Part shown: positions 43,901 through 53,883 of the stretch, piece after piece
How the letters are laid out: each line of letters begins with the position of its first letter
Position numbering within the stretch: position 1 is the first letter of the stretch
Source of the DNA: Pedobacter psychrodurus
GTDB lineage: Bacteria > Bacteroidota > Bacteroidia > Sphingobacteriales > Sphingobacteriaceae
Assembly (NCBI RefSeq): GCF_004331735.1
Contig: NZ_SJSO01000023.1
Coordinates: forward strand, 1 to 64,000
Length of the DNA stretch: 64,000 bases
Reading direction: 5' to 3'
The notes under the pieces: model-generated
Told to the model about the DNA's origin: nothing
The model's database searches: none
What the model saw: only the letters and a program-made list of their open reading frames with translations
Made by a program: the position numbers and the translations under genes

Positions 43901-46900
43901 CTAAAATTTAACTGAATTGAGATTCTTATCTACTAAAATGCCTTCACCAATCTTAAGCCCGAACTGTAGCTTGCGTTTTGCCTTTAATTTCAGGATAAAC
44001 AGATCAGTTGTTTCATTTAGCGCATCTTTTTCGCCGATGTTTACAAAGGTTGGATACAAAACCTTAGCGCCATTGGTGTGCAGGCGATCGTTGGTCAGGT
44101 TATCCATCTGTTTGGTGTTTAAAGGCTGAACGCTTACAAAATCATAATCCTGTGCATTGTATGGTAGGGTAAAACTTAAAGCATTTACTGATTTCAGGTT
44201 TATTCCCTTTACTTTAATTTCGACGATTTCGTCTTTATTGTAAGCTTGTTTAGCAGTACTGATTTCCAGTTTACCTCCAATTTTATCAATTTTAGCATTT
44301 TTAACACCTCCTTCAAGCTGTGTAGCCACCACCGAAACATCATAAGCATCAATCAGGTTATTTTTGTTAATATCACCATTGCTGATATAACCTTCAAAAT
44401 CGGCATCACCTTTTCTTAAACCGGTATAATTGATGTAAGAGGTTAAATCGTTCCTATCAATTAAACGGTCGTTATTGATATCGCCTGGAAGATAACTTTC
44501 GGTACCAGGAACCTTAAATACATACAGCTCTCTGCCTGAACCAAAACCACCTACTCCATCAGCAACAGCAATTTTGATGTAACGGGCAGCAGGATGTGCT
44601 GTGAAATTGAATATTTTAATTTCGTCATTATTGGCCCATTCAAATGCACCAGCCTCTGTCCAGCTTTCTTTATTGTTGCTGTAAAATACTTTACCTTTTA
44701 ATAAAATTCCATTCCCTCTTCCCGTACGCGGCAGGTAATGGAATTTATCCAGTTGATTGATCGATTTCAGATCGAGAATCATATCAAAAGGAACTGCCTT
44801 GGCGCCCCATTTGGTATGCCAGGTATTGCCTTCATCATAATCGAACAATTTATTGATGCCAGAGCCACCTTGATTTTCTACAGTAGTTTCGGCTACAATA
44901 CCCTGAATAGCAAACTCTAAAGGATTGGTTTTAGTAGTGGCTTTGATTTCGGTCCAATCAGAATAACCATCTTTGTTTACCGCTCGTAGTTTAAATGAAT
45001 AAGCTGTTTCAGGCAATAACCCATCAAATAACAAAGTAGTATCGCGGATCGTGGTATAATGCATATCATTAAAATCGATTTCATAAAAATCTGCATTGCT
45101 TACTTTGATCCAGCTTGGGCTAAGCGTATAAGCTTCTCTGTTTTTATCACTTACCCTTGCATTAGCAGGAGCAGTTAATTTCCCTGTTGACAAACGTTGT
45201 TTATCTGCAGGTTCAAATTTAAATCCATCTATGCTAAGTGTTACTGGATTGATGGTAATATCGGTAGATTGAAGTTTAACCAGCAATTGAGGATTTTTAA
45301 CCATTGCCACTTTTTCAAACTCGCTTCCTTTTGTAGCAAAACGGTTTAAGTTTGGTAAAGCATCGAAGAAATAAACGTTAGACTGTTTTAAAAACTCGTC
45401 TTTTGACTTTACTTCTGTCAATTTTATTTTACTGTTCCCAACTTTTGCGGTTAACCTTTTGGATCTTTCGGTAACGTTGATTACAAATTCTGTTGTTTTT
45501 TCTTTCACAAAGCCATCAAAATCGCCCTTTGTAGGATGAATGGTAACCAAGGCATTGTTTTTTTGATCCAGTTCTGATTCGATTAAAGTAGAAGCACCCT
45601 TTCCTAATTTGTAGGCTTCTGTTGCACCGTCATCATCATATTCAGTAAATGACGTTTTTCCAAAAGGATATAATTCATAGATACGGTTTGCTTTGTTGAT
45701 TTCAGAAACGTTGTTATTCGGATTCGTCATCGGGATAATAGCACCATTTTTAACAAAAACAGGCAATTTCCATAACGGCGAGTCAAAACTATTGAGAATG
45801 CTATTTCCTGTGTATTTTTCTCCGGTGAAATAATCAATCCATATTCCTTCTGGCAAATAAATACCATTGCGGATATCGTTACCTTTCTCGTCTGATTTGG
45901 TAGCCTGATAAATTGGCGCTACTAAGAAAGAAGGTCCATATAGATATTGATATTGTGTTGAAGTACCTTTTGTGTAGGCATTTGGATACTCCAGAAACAT
46001 CGCCCTGATGATTGGCAAGCCGGTAACGGCTTCTCTTGCCACGCTATAAGTATACGGAATCAGCTCTGATTTAAGTTTTAAATAATTGCGGTTGATCGAA
46101 GCTACAGGTTCGCCCAATGCGTGTGGATATTTTTCGTTAGCGCCCCAACCGTCCATATTTAATTCCATTGGCGTAAAGGTTTTCCATTGGAAATCGCGGG
46201 TGTTGATGGTTAGGTTTTTACCACCAAAAATGCCATCCATATCGGAACTAATATTAGGCTGACCTGATAAACCAGAACCTAAATAAGTAGGGATGTGGAA
46301 ACGGATATATTCCCAAACGCCGCCAGTTTGATCACCCGACCAAATACCGGCATAACGTTGTGTACCTGCCCAACCATCTAATGAAATGATAAATGGACGG
46401 CTGCTATTGCCATAATAAGGCATAATCTGCGCTACATCGGCAACACCATTCAACCCGAACGAGTAACCGGCACCAACCCATGCCACATCGGTTTTTAATA
46501 CCCGAACACCAGCATCTCTGGCTTCTTTAATAATATCACGCTGTAATAATGGACTCACTTCGGATTTAGGGTGAAGATCGGATTGTGTCCAAAGTCCAAT
46601 TTCTACACCATTTTTACGGGCATAATCGCCAAAACTCTTTAGGTTCTGAATATTGCCATCTAATGTTTCGGTTTGGCCATAACCTGCGCCATAACCATCA
46701 TTTGGAAGTACCCAGCCCAAAGGCATATCATGTTTTTTATATCGATCAATCACTGCACGGGCCGAAAATTGGTAGTTATTTTTTTCACCATTAAGCGATT
46801 CTTTTATACCACCATTATCTTTCTGACTTTCTTTATAGCGTTTACCATCTTCAAATAAAGTTCCCTTTTCATCTTCTTTCCAAAAATCGCGGTTGTAAGC

Positions 46901-47791
46901 GTTTAAATGCCCTTGATAGAAACCAAATTTTGGCAACAAAATCGGATTTCCGGTAAGTTGATAAAAATCGTTTAGTAAAGGTACTGCTCCATCGTTAACC
47001 ATAAAAAAGGCATCCAGGTAATCGGTTTCGTGTGCCAATTTCACCAATCCTTTTTCTTTAGCGCCAAAATTGTAGCTCCCTTTACTGAAGGTATGCCACA
47101 TCACCGCGTAACCATTGGTAGACCAATAATAAGGTGTTGGCGACGCTACTCCCCCATCTGTCCAGGAGTTTTGGTTCTCGATAGCAATATTTTTTCCCTT
47201 GTGCGAGAAACGGCCGTTCTGTACACCACCGCCATAAAAATATTCCTGTGGGTTTTCTTTTAAGCTAAGGGTTACTTTTCCTTTCTCGAATTGGATCGGT
47301 GCTAATTCTTCCACAGCAACAGTTTGTGTTGCAAGGTTGATAATTTTGATCAGGGAAGTATTTTTATCGAAAAGAACAGTGATCTTGCCCGTAGATATGA
47401 ATAGTTGATTATTCTCATCTTTAATATCCAGTTTTGAAACTGGTCTGCGTGGGTTTTCCACTAAAATTTTGGCTTCTGGTTTTGCTTCCGGATCGCGTAT
47501 AAAACCTCCTGTAGGATCTTCGAAAAGGCGGAAAATATTATCGCCATAAAAATCTAAGGTTAAGCGTTGGTTATCAGAAAGCAATAATTCTATTGTAGTG
47601 GTATTAATCTTTGTTGCACTAAGCACTTTGGTAACCTTTTGTGCTACCTGATCGATTTTCTGAGCGGCTGGTTGAGCAGCAATAAAAAACGGAACGGCAA
47701 TTAAAAAAAACGCAAATGCCAAAACAACGCTTTTAGATTGATTTTTGGAACTGGTTATTTTAAAGTTTTTGAAAAAATAATGCGGGGTCAT
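43901..47791 (-). CDS. Multidomain GH31 glycoside hydrolase with discoidin, dockerin-like and cohesin-like modules
   Basis: A 1296-residue exported protein. After a late signal segment (about 21-40, cut near AAQ) come the GH31 N-terminal sandwich (EYFYGGGVQNGRF) and the barrel with VLKTDVAWVGAG (nucleophile Asp) and GIWSGDQTGG (acid/base Asp). A fibronectin-III-like module (about 890-960) follows, then an F5/8-type discoidin domain, a pair of calcium-loop dockerin-like repeats (GDINNDRLIDRNDL and GDINKNNLIDAYDV) and a C-terminal cohesin-like beta domain. GH31 acts on alpha-glucosides or alpha-xylosides. The gene upstream of the decayed SusD is intact and ends in a strong terminator. Confidence 0.88.
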   Translation of the reverse strand: MTPHYFFKNFKITSSKNQSKSVVLAFAFFLIAVPFFIAAQPAAQKIDQVAQKVTKVLSATKINTTTIELLLSDNQRLTLDFYGDNIFRLFEDPTGGFIRDPEAKPEAKILVENPRRPVSKLDIKDENNQLFISTGKITVLFDKNTSLIKIINLATQTVAVEELAPIQFEKGKVTLSLKENPQEYFYGGGVQNGRFSHKGKNIAIENQNSWTDGGVASPTPYYWSTNGYAVMWHTFSKGSYNFGAKEKGLVKLAHETDYLDAFFMVNDGAVPLLNDFYQLTGNPILLPKFGFYQGHLNAYNRDFWKEDEKGTLFEDGKRYKESQKDNGGIKESLNGEKNNYQFSARAVIDRYKKHDMPLGWVLPNDGYGAGYGQTETLDGNIQNLKSFGDYARKNGVEIGLWTQSDLHPKSEVSPLLQRDIIKEARDAGVRVLKTDVAWVGAGYSFGLNGVADVAQIMPYYGNSSRPFIISLDGWAGTQRYAGIWSGDQTGGVWEYIRFHIPTYLGSGLSGQPNISSDMDGIFGGKNLTINTRDFQWKTFTPMELNMDGWGANEKYPHALGEPVASINRNYLKLKSELIPYTYSVAREAVTGLPIIRAMFLEYPNAYTKGTSTQYQYLYGPSFLVAPIYQATKSDEKGNDIRNGIYLPEGIWIDYFTGEKYTGNSILNSFDSPLWKLPVFVKNGAIIPMTNPNNNVSEINKANRIYELYPFGKTSFTEYDDDGATEAYKLGKGASTLIESELDQKNNALVTIHPTKGDFDGFVKEKTTEFVINVTERSKRLTAKVGNSKIKLTEVKSKDEFLKQSNVYFFDALPNLNRFATKGSEFEKVAMVKNPQLLVKLQSTDITINPVTLSIDGFKFEPADKQRLSTGKLTAPANARVSDKNREAYTLSPSWIKVSNADFYEIDFNDMHYTTIRDTTLLFDGLLPETAYSFKLRAVNKDGYSDWTEIKATTKTNPLEFAIQGIVAETTVENQGGSGINKLFDYDEGNTWHTKWGAKAVPFDMILDLKSINQLDKFHYLPRTGRGNGILLKGKVFYSNNKESWTEAGAFEWANNDEIKIFNFTAHPAARYIKIAVADGVGGFGSGRELYVFKVPGTESYLPGDINNDRLIDRNDLTSYINYTGLRKGDADFEGYISNGDINKNNLIDAYDVSVVATQLEGGVKNAKIDKIGGKLEISTAKQAYNKDEIVEIKVKGINLKSVNALSFTLPYNAQDYDFVSVQPLNTKQMDNLTNDRLHTNGAKVLYPTFVNIGEKDALNETTDLFILKLKAKRKLQFGLKIGEGILVDKNLNSVKF

Positions 47792-48349
47792 TAAAAGTTA
47801 AATTTGGTTATGTGTTTATATGTTGAACAAGCTAATAGGTTTAGTTGCTATGGGATAAAGTTAACAAACACATTAAAGGAACTAGCGCATTTTTGAGGAC
47901 AAAAACCGCGCAATCGTTTGCCTATCTAATTTTTTACCAGAGAGGGTGTTCTGTTTTTTTCATTATTAAGAAGTTTAGGACATTAAGGCTTTAGAATAAG
48001 CAAAGGATCAACGACCAAGATCCAATTACCGATGAATCATGATCAGAAAAATTATTCGGTTAGCGAAATTACGGGTACTGCAGTCATCTCTTTACAAGTA
48101 TGAGCGGCTTATCAAATAACTGTCTTGCCGTATAGGCTACAATATTTACAGAACTTCACTAAACTACCTACACATAAAAACCAATATTATCAAAAAAAAC
48201 ACAAAGCGCGTAATCGTCTGTTTTTAGTACGATTTAGCCGTAAAACATTGATTACTTAGATTTTAAATGAATGTATCTTTATATTACAAACTTAATAAAG
48301 GATCGAATGGCAAGCATTTTGCAAGTGTTTGGAAAATTGCTTATAATAA
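47792..48349. other. Gene-free spacer between divergent genes
   Basis: No gene is seen. It contains a segment near 47968-48000 (aggacattaaggctttag) similar in style to the repeat units at 48779 and 48876. It must hold the promoters of the GH31 gene and of the response-regulator gene, but no good TTTG/TAnnTTTG pair was found. Confidence 0.4.
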
Positions 48350-48748
48350 ATGAATTTCCAAATACCACAATCCTACAGCTGTGTAATTATAGATAACAGC
48401 CAAATAGATGTAAAAATACTGGAGCACTTTGTTTCCAAAATAGATAAACTCCAACTTAAAGGAAGTTTTACGGATGCAATAGATGCCATGGCCGCCTTTT
48501 GGACTTACGGAAAAATTGATTTCCTATTGCTGGATATCCAAATGGATATCTCAGGAATTGATGTAGCCAGAATGCTTCGAAACAGCGTAAAATTTGTCGT
48601 ATTTGTAAGTGCCGAAGGTAATAAGGCTATTGATGCTTTTGATAAGGGCAACTGTTTTTTACTTAAACCCCTCAATTTTAAAAAATTTGAAGATACCGTG
48701 AATCAGTTGATTCTGGCTGAACATAATAACAAAGAAATGCTTTTGTGA
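48350..48748 (+). CDS. Stand-alone response-regulator receiver domain
   Basis: A 132-residue protein consisting of a CheY-like receiver only: acidic pocket IIDNSQID, phospho-acceptor Asp in DFLLLDIQMD (about 63), switch Ser in VFVSAEG and Lys in LLKPLNF. It most resembles the receiver part of LytTR regulators, but no DNA-binding domain follows. No kinase gene lies nearby. It could act by protein contact. Confidence 0.85.
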   Translation: MNFQIPQSYSCVIIDNSQIDVKILEHFVSKIDKLQLKGSFTDAIDAMAAFWTYGKIDFLLLDIQMDISGIDVARMLRNSVKFVVFVSAEGNKAIDAFDKGNCFLLKPLNFKKFEDTVNQLILAEHNNKEMLL

Positions 48749-49141
48749 ATAGCTCGCTGATGATACCCGCTTTCTTTTTACCATTAAGGAATTAAGACCA
48801 TTAAGTTTTTAAGCACAAGTAAAAGAAGGTACATCATTTTTGCTTTGAGCGTTAGTTTTCAACCCCTATCTTTCTTACCATTAAGGAATTAAGACGATTA
48901 AGTTTTTAAGCACAAGTGAAAGTAGGTACTTCATTCTGATCCAATAGCCATCGGATTTATTTTATTAGCAGTTTTATTGTTTTAAAGGCCTAATAGCTAC
49001 TTCGTGGTCAGAATCTTTCAGGCTGAGATATTTTTTAGCCACGCAAGCACGGATGTACACGGAAGTTAATTTACCTATTTGCTTTGGTCTTTCAGCTTTT
49101 TGCTTTAGTCTTTTATCTTTAGTCTTTCAGCCCTATCTTTC
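48749..49141. repeat. Intergenic repeats, two 54-bp copies plus degenerate CTTT-rich units
   Basis: A 54-bp sequence starting taccattaaggaattaaga occurs at 48779-48832 and 48876-48929 with three mismatches. Both copies are preceded by a tttctt stretch, which recurs at 49131-49142 beside the NIPSNAP stop. Bases 49080-49130 hold several degenerate ctttagtctttcagc units, and 49039-49062 (agccacgcaagcacggatgt) resembles the dispersed cacggat-type repeats of many genomes. No gene. Confidence 0.6.
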
Positions 49142-49930
49142 TTAAATATCCGAATAGTCTGTTGGGTAAACAAATTTAGTATCGTTTTTAGAAACATTGT
49201 GCTGATACTCTGGCATTGCAGAAAGTTTCTTCCAATAATCATCTGCAGAGAATGCCTTCCAGTGCGCATCTCTATCTGTTTTATTTTCGAAAGTGGTTAA
49301 ATACATTAAATTAGGCATACGGCTGCCGGCAATTACTTCTCCATAAAATACGGCATTAAAATTTAACCTTTTAAATAAACCGATTTCATCGCCTTTATTA
49401 AACATTTGAACTTTATTCTGAAAATATTTCTCCGTAGGGGCTTCGTAACTTCTTAATTCGTACACCCGTTCTTTCATTGGAGATTTTAGATTAGGCAGCA
49501 TAAAATGAGGGGCATCTTCAAAAGCTTTTAAAACAATAGATTCTAACCGTTCGAAAGGAGCTTCGGTAAAGACTGCATCCAGATAGGTTTTACCATCAGC
49601 GGCGTATTTTTTGTCTTTTGCCAGCTTTTTATCCAGCTCTAAAATTCCATTCAATGATTGTAAAGGGATAAATACATAAATAAGTTTTTCTGTAACTAAA
49701 GCCTGATCACCTACAATTGGTTTAAACACGCCTACTTTTGCAATTCCACAGCGGTGCAATGCGGGTAAATATGCTTTTTGCAAATAATCATCTACCGTTT
49801 TTTCTTGAGCATCGGTTTTCAAATGGTAAATTTTGATCTGATAGAAATCTATCTTTGATGCATTAACAGCAAATACGTTAGATAATAGCACGAGTAAAAA
49901 CAGACAGGAAATTTTAATTCTTTGCGACAT
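49142..49930 (-). CDS. Secreted NIPSNAP-family protein
   Basis: A 262-residue protein with signal peptide (1-24) and two ferredoxin-like alpha/beta barrel repeats of the NIPSNAP family (IDFYQIKIYHLKTDAQEKTVDDYLQ, then RVYELRSYEAPTEKYFQNK). Its enzymatic role is unknown in bacteria. It is last in a row of minus-strand genes for peptide use and may not be functionally tied to them. Confidence 0.88.
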   Translation of the reverse strand: MSQRIKISCLFLLVLLSNVFAVNASKIDFYQIKIYHLKTDAQEKTVDDYLQKAYLPALHRCGIAKVGVFKPIVGDQALVTEKLIYVFIPLQSLNGILELDKKLAKDKKYAADGKTYLDAVFTEAPFERLESIVLKAFEDAPHFMLPNLKSPMKERVYELRSYEAPTEKYFQNKVQMFNKGDEIGLFKRLNFNAVFYGEVIAGSRMPNLMYLTTFENKTDRDAHWKAFSADDYWKKLSAMPEYQHNVSKNDTKFVYPTDYSDI

Positions 49931-50021
49931 GGTTAAAGGATATTTAGATACAATGCGTCAAAGTAACAATTTATTTTTTAATGATTGAATAACAGAATGA
50001 GTGAATTTTGAATGAACTAAT

Positions 50022-52316
50022 CTACTTTGAAAGATTCGGATTTGGTGGTTCGGCATTAAGTAAATGTTTCACAAAGAAATCGCGTTTACGCCTGCGTCCG
50101 TAAATACCACCATCACTGTGCCCCATGCCCGGAATACTTAAAATATCGAAATCTTTATTTGCTTTGATCAATGCATCAGCAAGTCGGTAGGTCGATTCTG
50201 GTGGTACATTTTCATCGGCTTCGCCAACAATTAAAAATAGATTACCCAGTAATTTACCTGCATTTGTAATGTTAGATTGTTCTCCATAGTGCGGCCCTAC
50301 GGGATAGCCCATCCATTGTTCGTTCCACCATTGTTTATCGATACGGTTATCGTGACAGCCACAAGCAGAAACCGCAGCTTTGTAAAACTCGGGATGAAAT
50401 AACAGCGCACCTGTTGAGCTTTGTCCACCCGCCGAAGTACCATAAATCCCTACTTTTGAAATATCAGCATTTGGATACTTAACCGCCATGGCTTTCAACC
50501 ATAATATCCTGTCGGGGAAACCTGCATCGGCTATATTTTTCCAACATACATCATGAAAAGCTTTTGATCGGTTGGCGGTACCCATTCCATCAATCTGTAC
50601 CACAATAAAGCCTAACTCAGCAATGCTCTGCATTTCGCTGGCTGGCAAGAAACTTTTAGGCACAAAACTATCATGAGGACCTGCATAAATATTTTCGATA
50701 ACAGGATAAGTCTTACTCGCATCCATTTTTGAGGGAAAACAAACTATGCCCCAAATATCAGTTATGCCATCTCTTCCTTTGGCCACAAACACTTCAGGCA
50801 GTTTAACACCGGTAGCCAAATAAGCAGCTGCTTGCCCATGCTCTATTTCGTTTATTTTTCTGGTACTTGCAGTCAACCTTAACTCACTAATGGGTGGTAC
50901 ATTTACCTGAGAATAGGTATCAATATAATATTTACGATCAGGAGAAAAGCTGAGGTTATGGTTACCTTTTTCGGGCGTGAGGTTTACCAGGCCCTTTCCA
51001 TCAAACCCGATTCTGTAGTAATGAATAAAATAAGGATCTTCGCCCGCATTCATTCCATTTGCCCTAAACCAAACCTGGCGTTTTACGATATCTACACTAT
51101 CAATATCTTTAACTACGTAATTCCCTTTGGTAATTAAGTCTTGCTTTCCGGTTAAGGCATTTACCAAATAAAGATGTTGCCATCCATCTTGCTCACTCGT
51201 CCATAATATTTCATTTGTTTTGGGCAGGTATCTTGTATAGATACGATTTTCATAAATGAAGGTTTTGGTTTTCTCGTCGATAATGTTTTTAGTTTTTCCC
51301 GTTAAAACATCTACTTCAATTACCCTGAAACGCTGATGGCCGCGGTCTACTTTTTCATAAGTATAATAGCGGCTGTTATTACCTCGCCAATGCAATTCTG
51401 GTGCGCCAAAGAAATCTATCGGATCAGCATCTACTTTAATCGCCGTTTTAGCTACTATGTTAAAAACATAGGGTTGATAAGCAGTAAAATCATCGCCAGG
51501 CTGCGCATATTCTCTCGATTTTAATTCACCACGCGTGGTACCGGGAACAGAACTTAATACATAATGTACTTTTTTAATCTCTTTCGGATCAATTTTGTAG
51601 GCAACTATATTTTTTCCATCGGGCGACCATGCAAATTCGCCATAAGGTTTATCGGCATTACCATCGGTACTCAATTGGGTTTCTGCTTTTGTTGCCAGAT
51701 CAATCACGAACAGGTTGCCACCACGGATCAGGATTTCGCTTTTGCCATCTGGCGATTTCCTTGATTCGCGGTTTCGTTGCCAGCGTGATCTCCGTTGCTG
51801 TAAAGGCCTTTTGGCATTGTAGCGATAAATACTGGTATCGTTTGTATGGGTTAAACTATAATCGTTCAGATTTAATTGATACCAGTTATTTTGTATTTTT
51901 AATTTTGCGGTATTGCCCTCATCGGCGAAATAAAGCTCTGTAAACTGAAGCTTTAATGGATTTTGTTTTTTACCAGTAATCTTTTCGATGTTCTGCGCAA
52001 GTTTATCATGATCAAATGCAGCTTTGCGTTTACCTGTTGCAGCATCTACATCATAATATTCCCATGTTCTGTTTGGAAGATTCTTTTTATACCAAAATGC
52101 GCTTCCATCTTTTTTCCAGAAAGGAATAAGATCATTATTGGTTGGAATATTACGTAATGCGGTATCCAGTTTAGTGGATAATTGGTAAGCATTTGCCATT
52201 TCAGCAGCACTTGGCGTATAAGGCTGTAAACCAGCTTGCTGTGCCAGCACCTGAAAAGAAACAAAACTTAATAGGATGAAGGCTATTGATTTTTTAGCGG
52301 TCGCGTAAATGGTCAT
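50022..52316 (-). CDS. S9 prolyl oligopeptidase, dipeptidyl-peptidase IV type
   Basis: A 764-residue exported serine peptidase: signal peptide (to about residue 25, VLAQ), a beta-propeller with several SPDGK motifs, then the alpha/beta hydrolase with Ser628 (GTSAGG), Asp701 (GEADENVPP) and His733 (GMGHSDGG). DPP-IV-type enzymes release X-Pro dipeptides in the periplasm, which fits the hydroxyproline pathway encoded about 5 kb away. It lies in the same strand series as the permease and DUF885 genes. Confidence 0.9.
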   Translation of the reverse strand: MTIYATAKKSIAFILLSFVSFQVLAQQAGLQPYTPSAAEMANAYQLSTKLDTALRNIPTNNDLIPFWKKDGSAFWYKKNLPNRTWEYYDVDAATGKRKAAFDHDKLAQNIEKITGKKQNPLKLQFTELYFADEGNTAKLKIQNNWYQLNLNDYSLTHTNDTSIYRYNAKRPLQQRRSRWQRNRESRKSPDGKSEILIRGGNLFVIDLATKAETQLSTDGNADKPYGEFAWSPDGKNIVAYKIDPKEIKKVHYVLSSVPGTTRGELKSREYAQPGDDFTAYQPYVFNIVAKTAIKVDADPIDFFGAPELHWRGNNSRYYTYEKVDRGHQRFRVIEVDVLTGKTKNIIDEKTKTFIYENRIYTRYLPKTNEILWTSEQDGWQHLYLVNALTGKQDLITKGNYVVKDIDSVDIVKRQVWFRANGMNAGEDPYFIHYYRIGFDGKGLVNLTPEKGNHNLSFSPDRKYYIDTYSQVNVPPISELRLTASTRKINEIEHGQAAAYLATGVKLPEVFVAKGRDGITDIWGIVCFPSKMDASKTYPVIENIYAGPHDSFVPKSFLPASEMQSIAELGFIVVQIDGMGTANRSKAFHDVCWKNIADAGFPDRILWLKAMAVKYPNADISKVGIYGTSAGGQSSTGALLFHPEFYKAAVSACGCHDNRIDKQWWNEQWMGYPVGPHYGEQSNITNAGKLLGNLFLIVGEADENVPPESTYRLADALIKANKDFDILSIPGMGHSDGGIYGRRRKRDFFVKHLLNAEPPNPNLSK

Positions 52317-52391
52317 TACAGATTTTTTATGGTAAAGTAGGGCTACGATTTTACAGATTCCTTTTAGATTTTGATGAATAACATCAATATT

Positions 52392-53840
52392 TTAACTGCT
52401 CACATCAACTGTATCTTTTGTTTTTAAATCCTGCCGGGCGATACTCCCTTTAATCAGGTAATAAATCGGTATACCAATTAAAGTGATGATTAATCCAGGC
52501 CAGGTAAATTTGGGTTTAAAAATAATTAGTAATATGCAAAAGGCCAGTCCCATTACCATATAGATGATTGGTAGTACAGGATAACCAAAGGCTTTGTAAG
52601 GCCGTTCGGCATCTGGTCGTTTTTTACGAAGGATAAAAATCCCAAAAATGGTGAGCATATAAAACATCACCACCACAAAAGAAATCATATCCAACAGGTC
52701 TCCATATTTTCCGCTAATACACCATAAACAAGCAAAAATACATTGAATCCATAGTCCAAATCCAGGAACCGCATTTTTGTTGAGCGTACCAACTTTTTTA
52801 AAGAAAAGGCCGTCTTTGGCCATTGAGTAATACACCCTGGCACCAGCCATAATTAAACCGTTGTTACAACCGAAAGTCGAAACCATAATCATTAATGCGA
52901 TAATGATGGTACCAGCTGTACCGAAAATATGGTTGGCAGCAGAAACTGCCACCCGATCTTTATCAGCATAGGCAATATCGTGTAATGAAAGTACACCTGT
53001 ATACATCACATTTGTAAGGATGTAGAGCACTGTTACGATAATGGTTCCTAAGGCTAAACTCAAACCAATATTGCGTGCAGGGTTTTTAATTTCGCCGGCA
53101 ATAAAGGTTACGTTGTGCCAGGAATCGCTACTAAATATCGAACCTACCATCGCAGCGGCAATGGCACCGAAAGCAGCCAAAGTAGTATAAGAACCAATAT
53201 TTCCATCGGCAGATAGTGGTCCTAAAACCCACATATTTTCCCAGTTGGTTTTCCAGATTCCTTTATCCAAAAAGAAAAGCCCAAATGCAATGAGGCCAAA
53301 CAAACTTAACAATTTGGCCACTGTAAAGGTCGTTTGAATCATTTTACCGCCGTTTACCCCTCTATTATTAATATAGGTAAGTAATATAATTATCCCAATG
53401 GCCAATAGTTGTGCCGGTGAGATGGTAAAGAAACCCAAATCGATGGCTACTAAATCTTCACTTAGTTCGGGCACGAGATAAGCCGTAAACTTGGCAAATG
53501 CCACACCCACGGCGGCAATAGTTGCGGTTTGGATTACCGTAAAAAAACTCCAGCCATATAAAAAACTGATCAGTGGGTTGTATGCTTCTTTTAAATAAAT
53601 ATACTGTCCGCCCGCCTTTGGAAACATGGCACTTAATTCACCATAACTCAATGCTGCAGTAAGCGTCATAAAGCCTGTAATTAACCAAACCACTAACAGC
53701 CAGCCAGAACTGCCTACATTTCGGGTAATATCTGCACTTACAATAAAAATACCCGACCCGATCATACTTCCGGCTACAAGCATTGTTGCATCCATCAATT
53801 TAAGTGAGGGTTTAAACTGTGTGGTTTCTTTTTCAATCAT
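52392..53840 (-). CDS. APC-family amino acid permease
   Basis: About 482 residues with 12 predicted membrane helices. The family start DATMLVAGSMIGSGIFIVSADI and the GELSAMFPKAGGQYIYLKEAY block in helix 2-3 are typical of LAT/APC transporters. Substrate is not readable; with peptidases around, uptake of amino acids such as proline or hydroxyproline is a fair guess. ATG 53840 is used since the longer frame begins with TTG at 53864. The DUF885 gene ends 43 bases upstream. Confidence 0.9.
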   Translation of the reverse strand: MIEKETTQFKPSLKLMDATMLVAGSMIGSGIFIVSADITRNVGSSGWLLVVWLITGFMTLTAALSYGELSAMFPKAGGQYIYLKEAYNPLISFLYGWSFFTVIQTATIAAVGVAFAKFTAYLVPELSEDLVAIDLGFFTISPAQLLAIGIIILLTYINNRGVNGGKMIQTTFTVAKLLSLFGLIAFGLFFLDKGIWKTNWENMWVLGPLSADGNIGSYTTLAAFGAIAAAMVGSIFSSDSWHNVTFIAGEIKNPARNIGLSLALGTIIVTVLYILTNVMYTGVLSLHDIAYADKDRVAVSAANHIFGTAGTIIIALMIMVSTFGCNNGLIMAGARVYYSMAKDGLFFKKVGTLNKNAVPGFGLWIQCIFACLWCISGKYGDLLDMISFVVVMFYMLTIFGIFILRKKRPDAERPYKAFGYPVLPIIYMVMGLAFCILLIIFKPKFTWPGLIITLIGIPIYYLIKGSIARQDLKTKDTVDVSS

Positions 53841-53883
53841 GTGTTCTGTTGCTTGGTGGTTCAAATGGTTTTGTGATTTTGAT

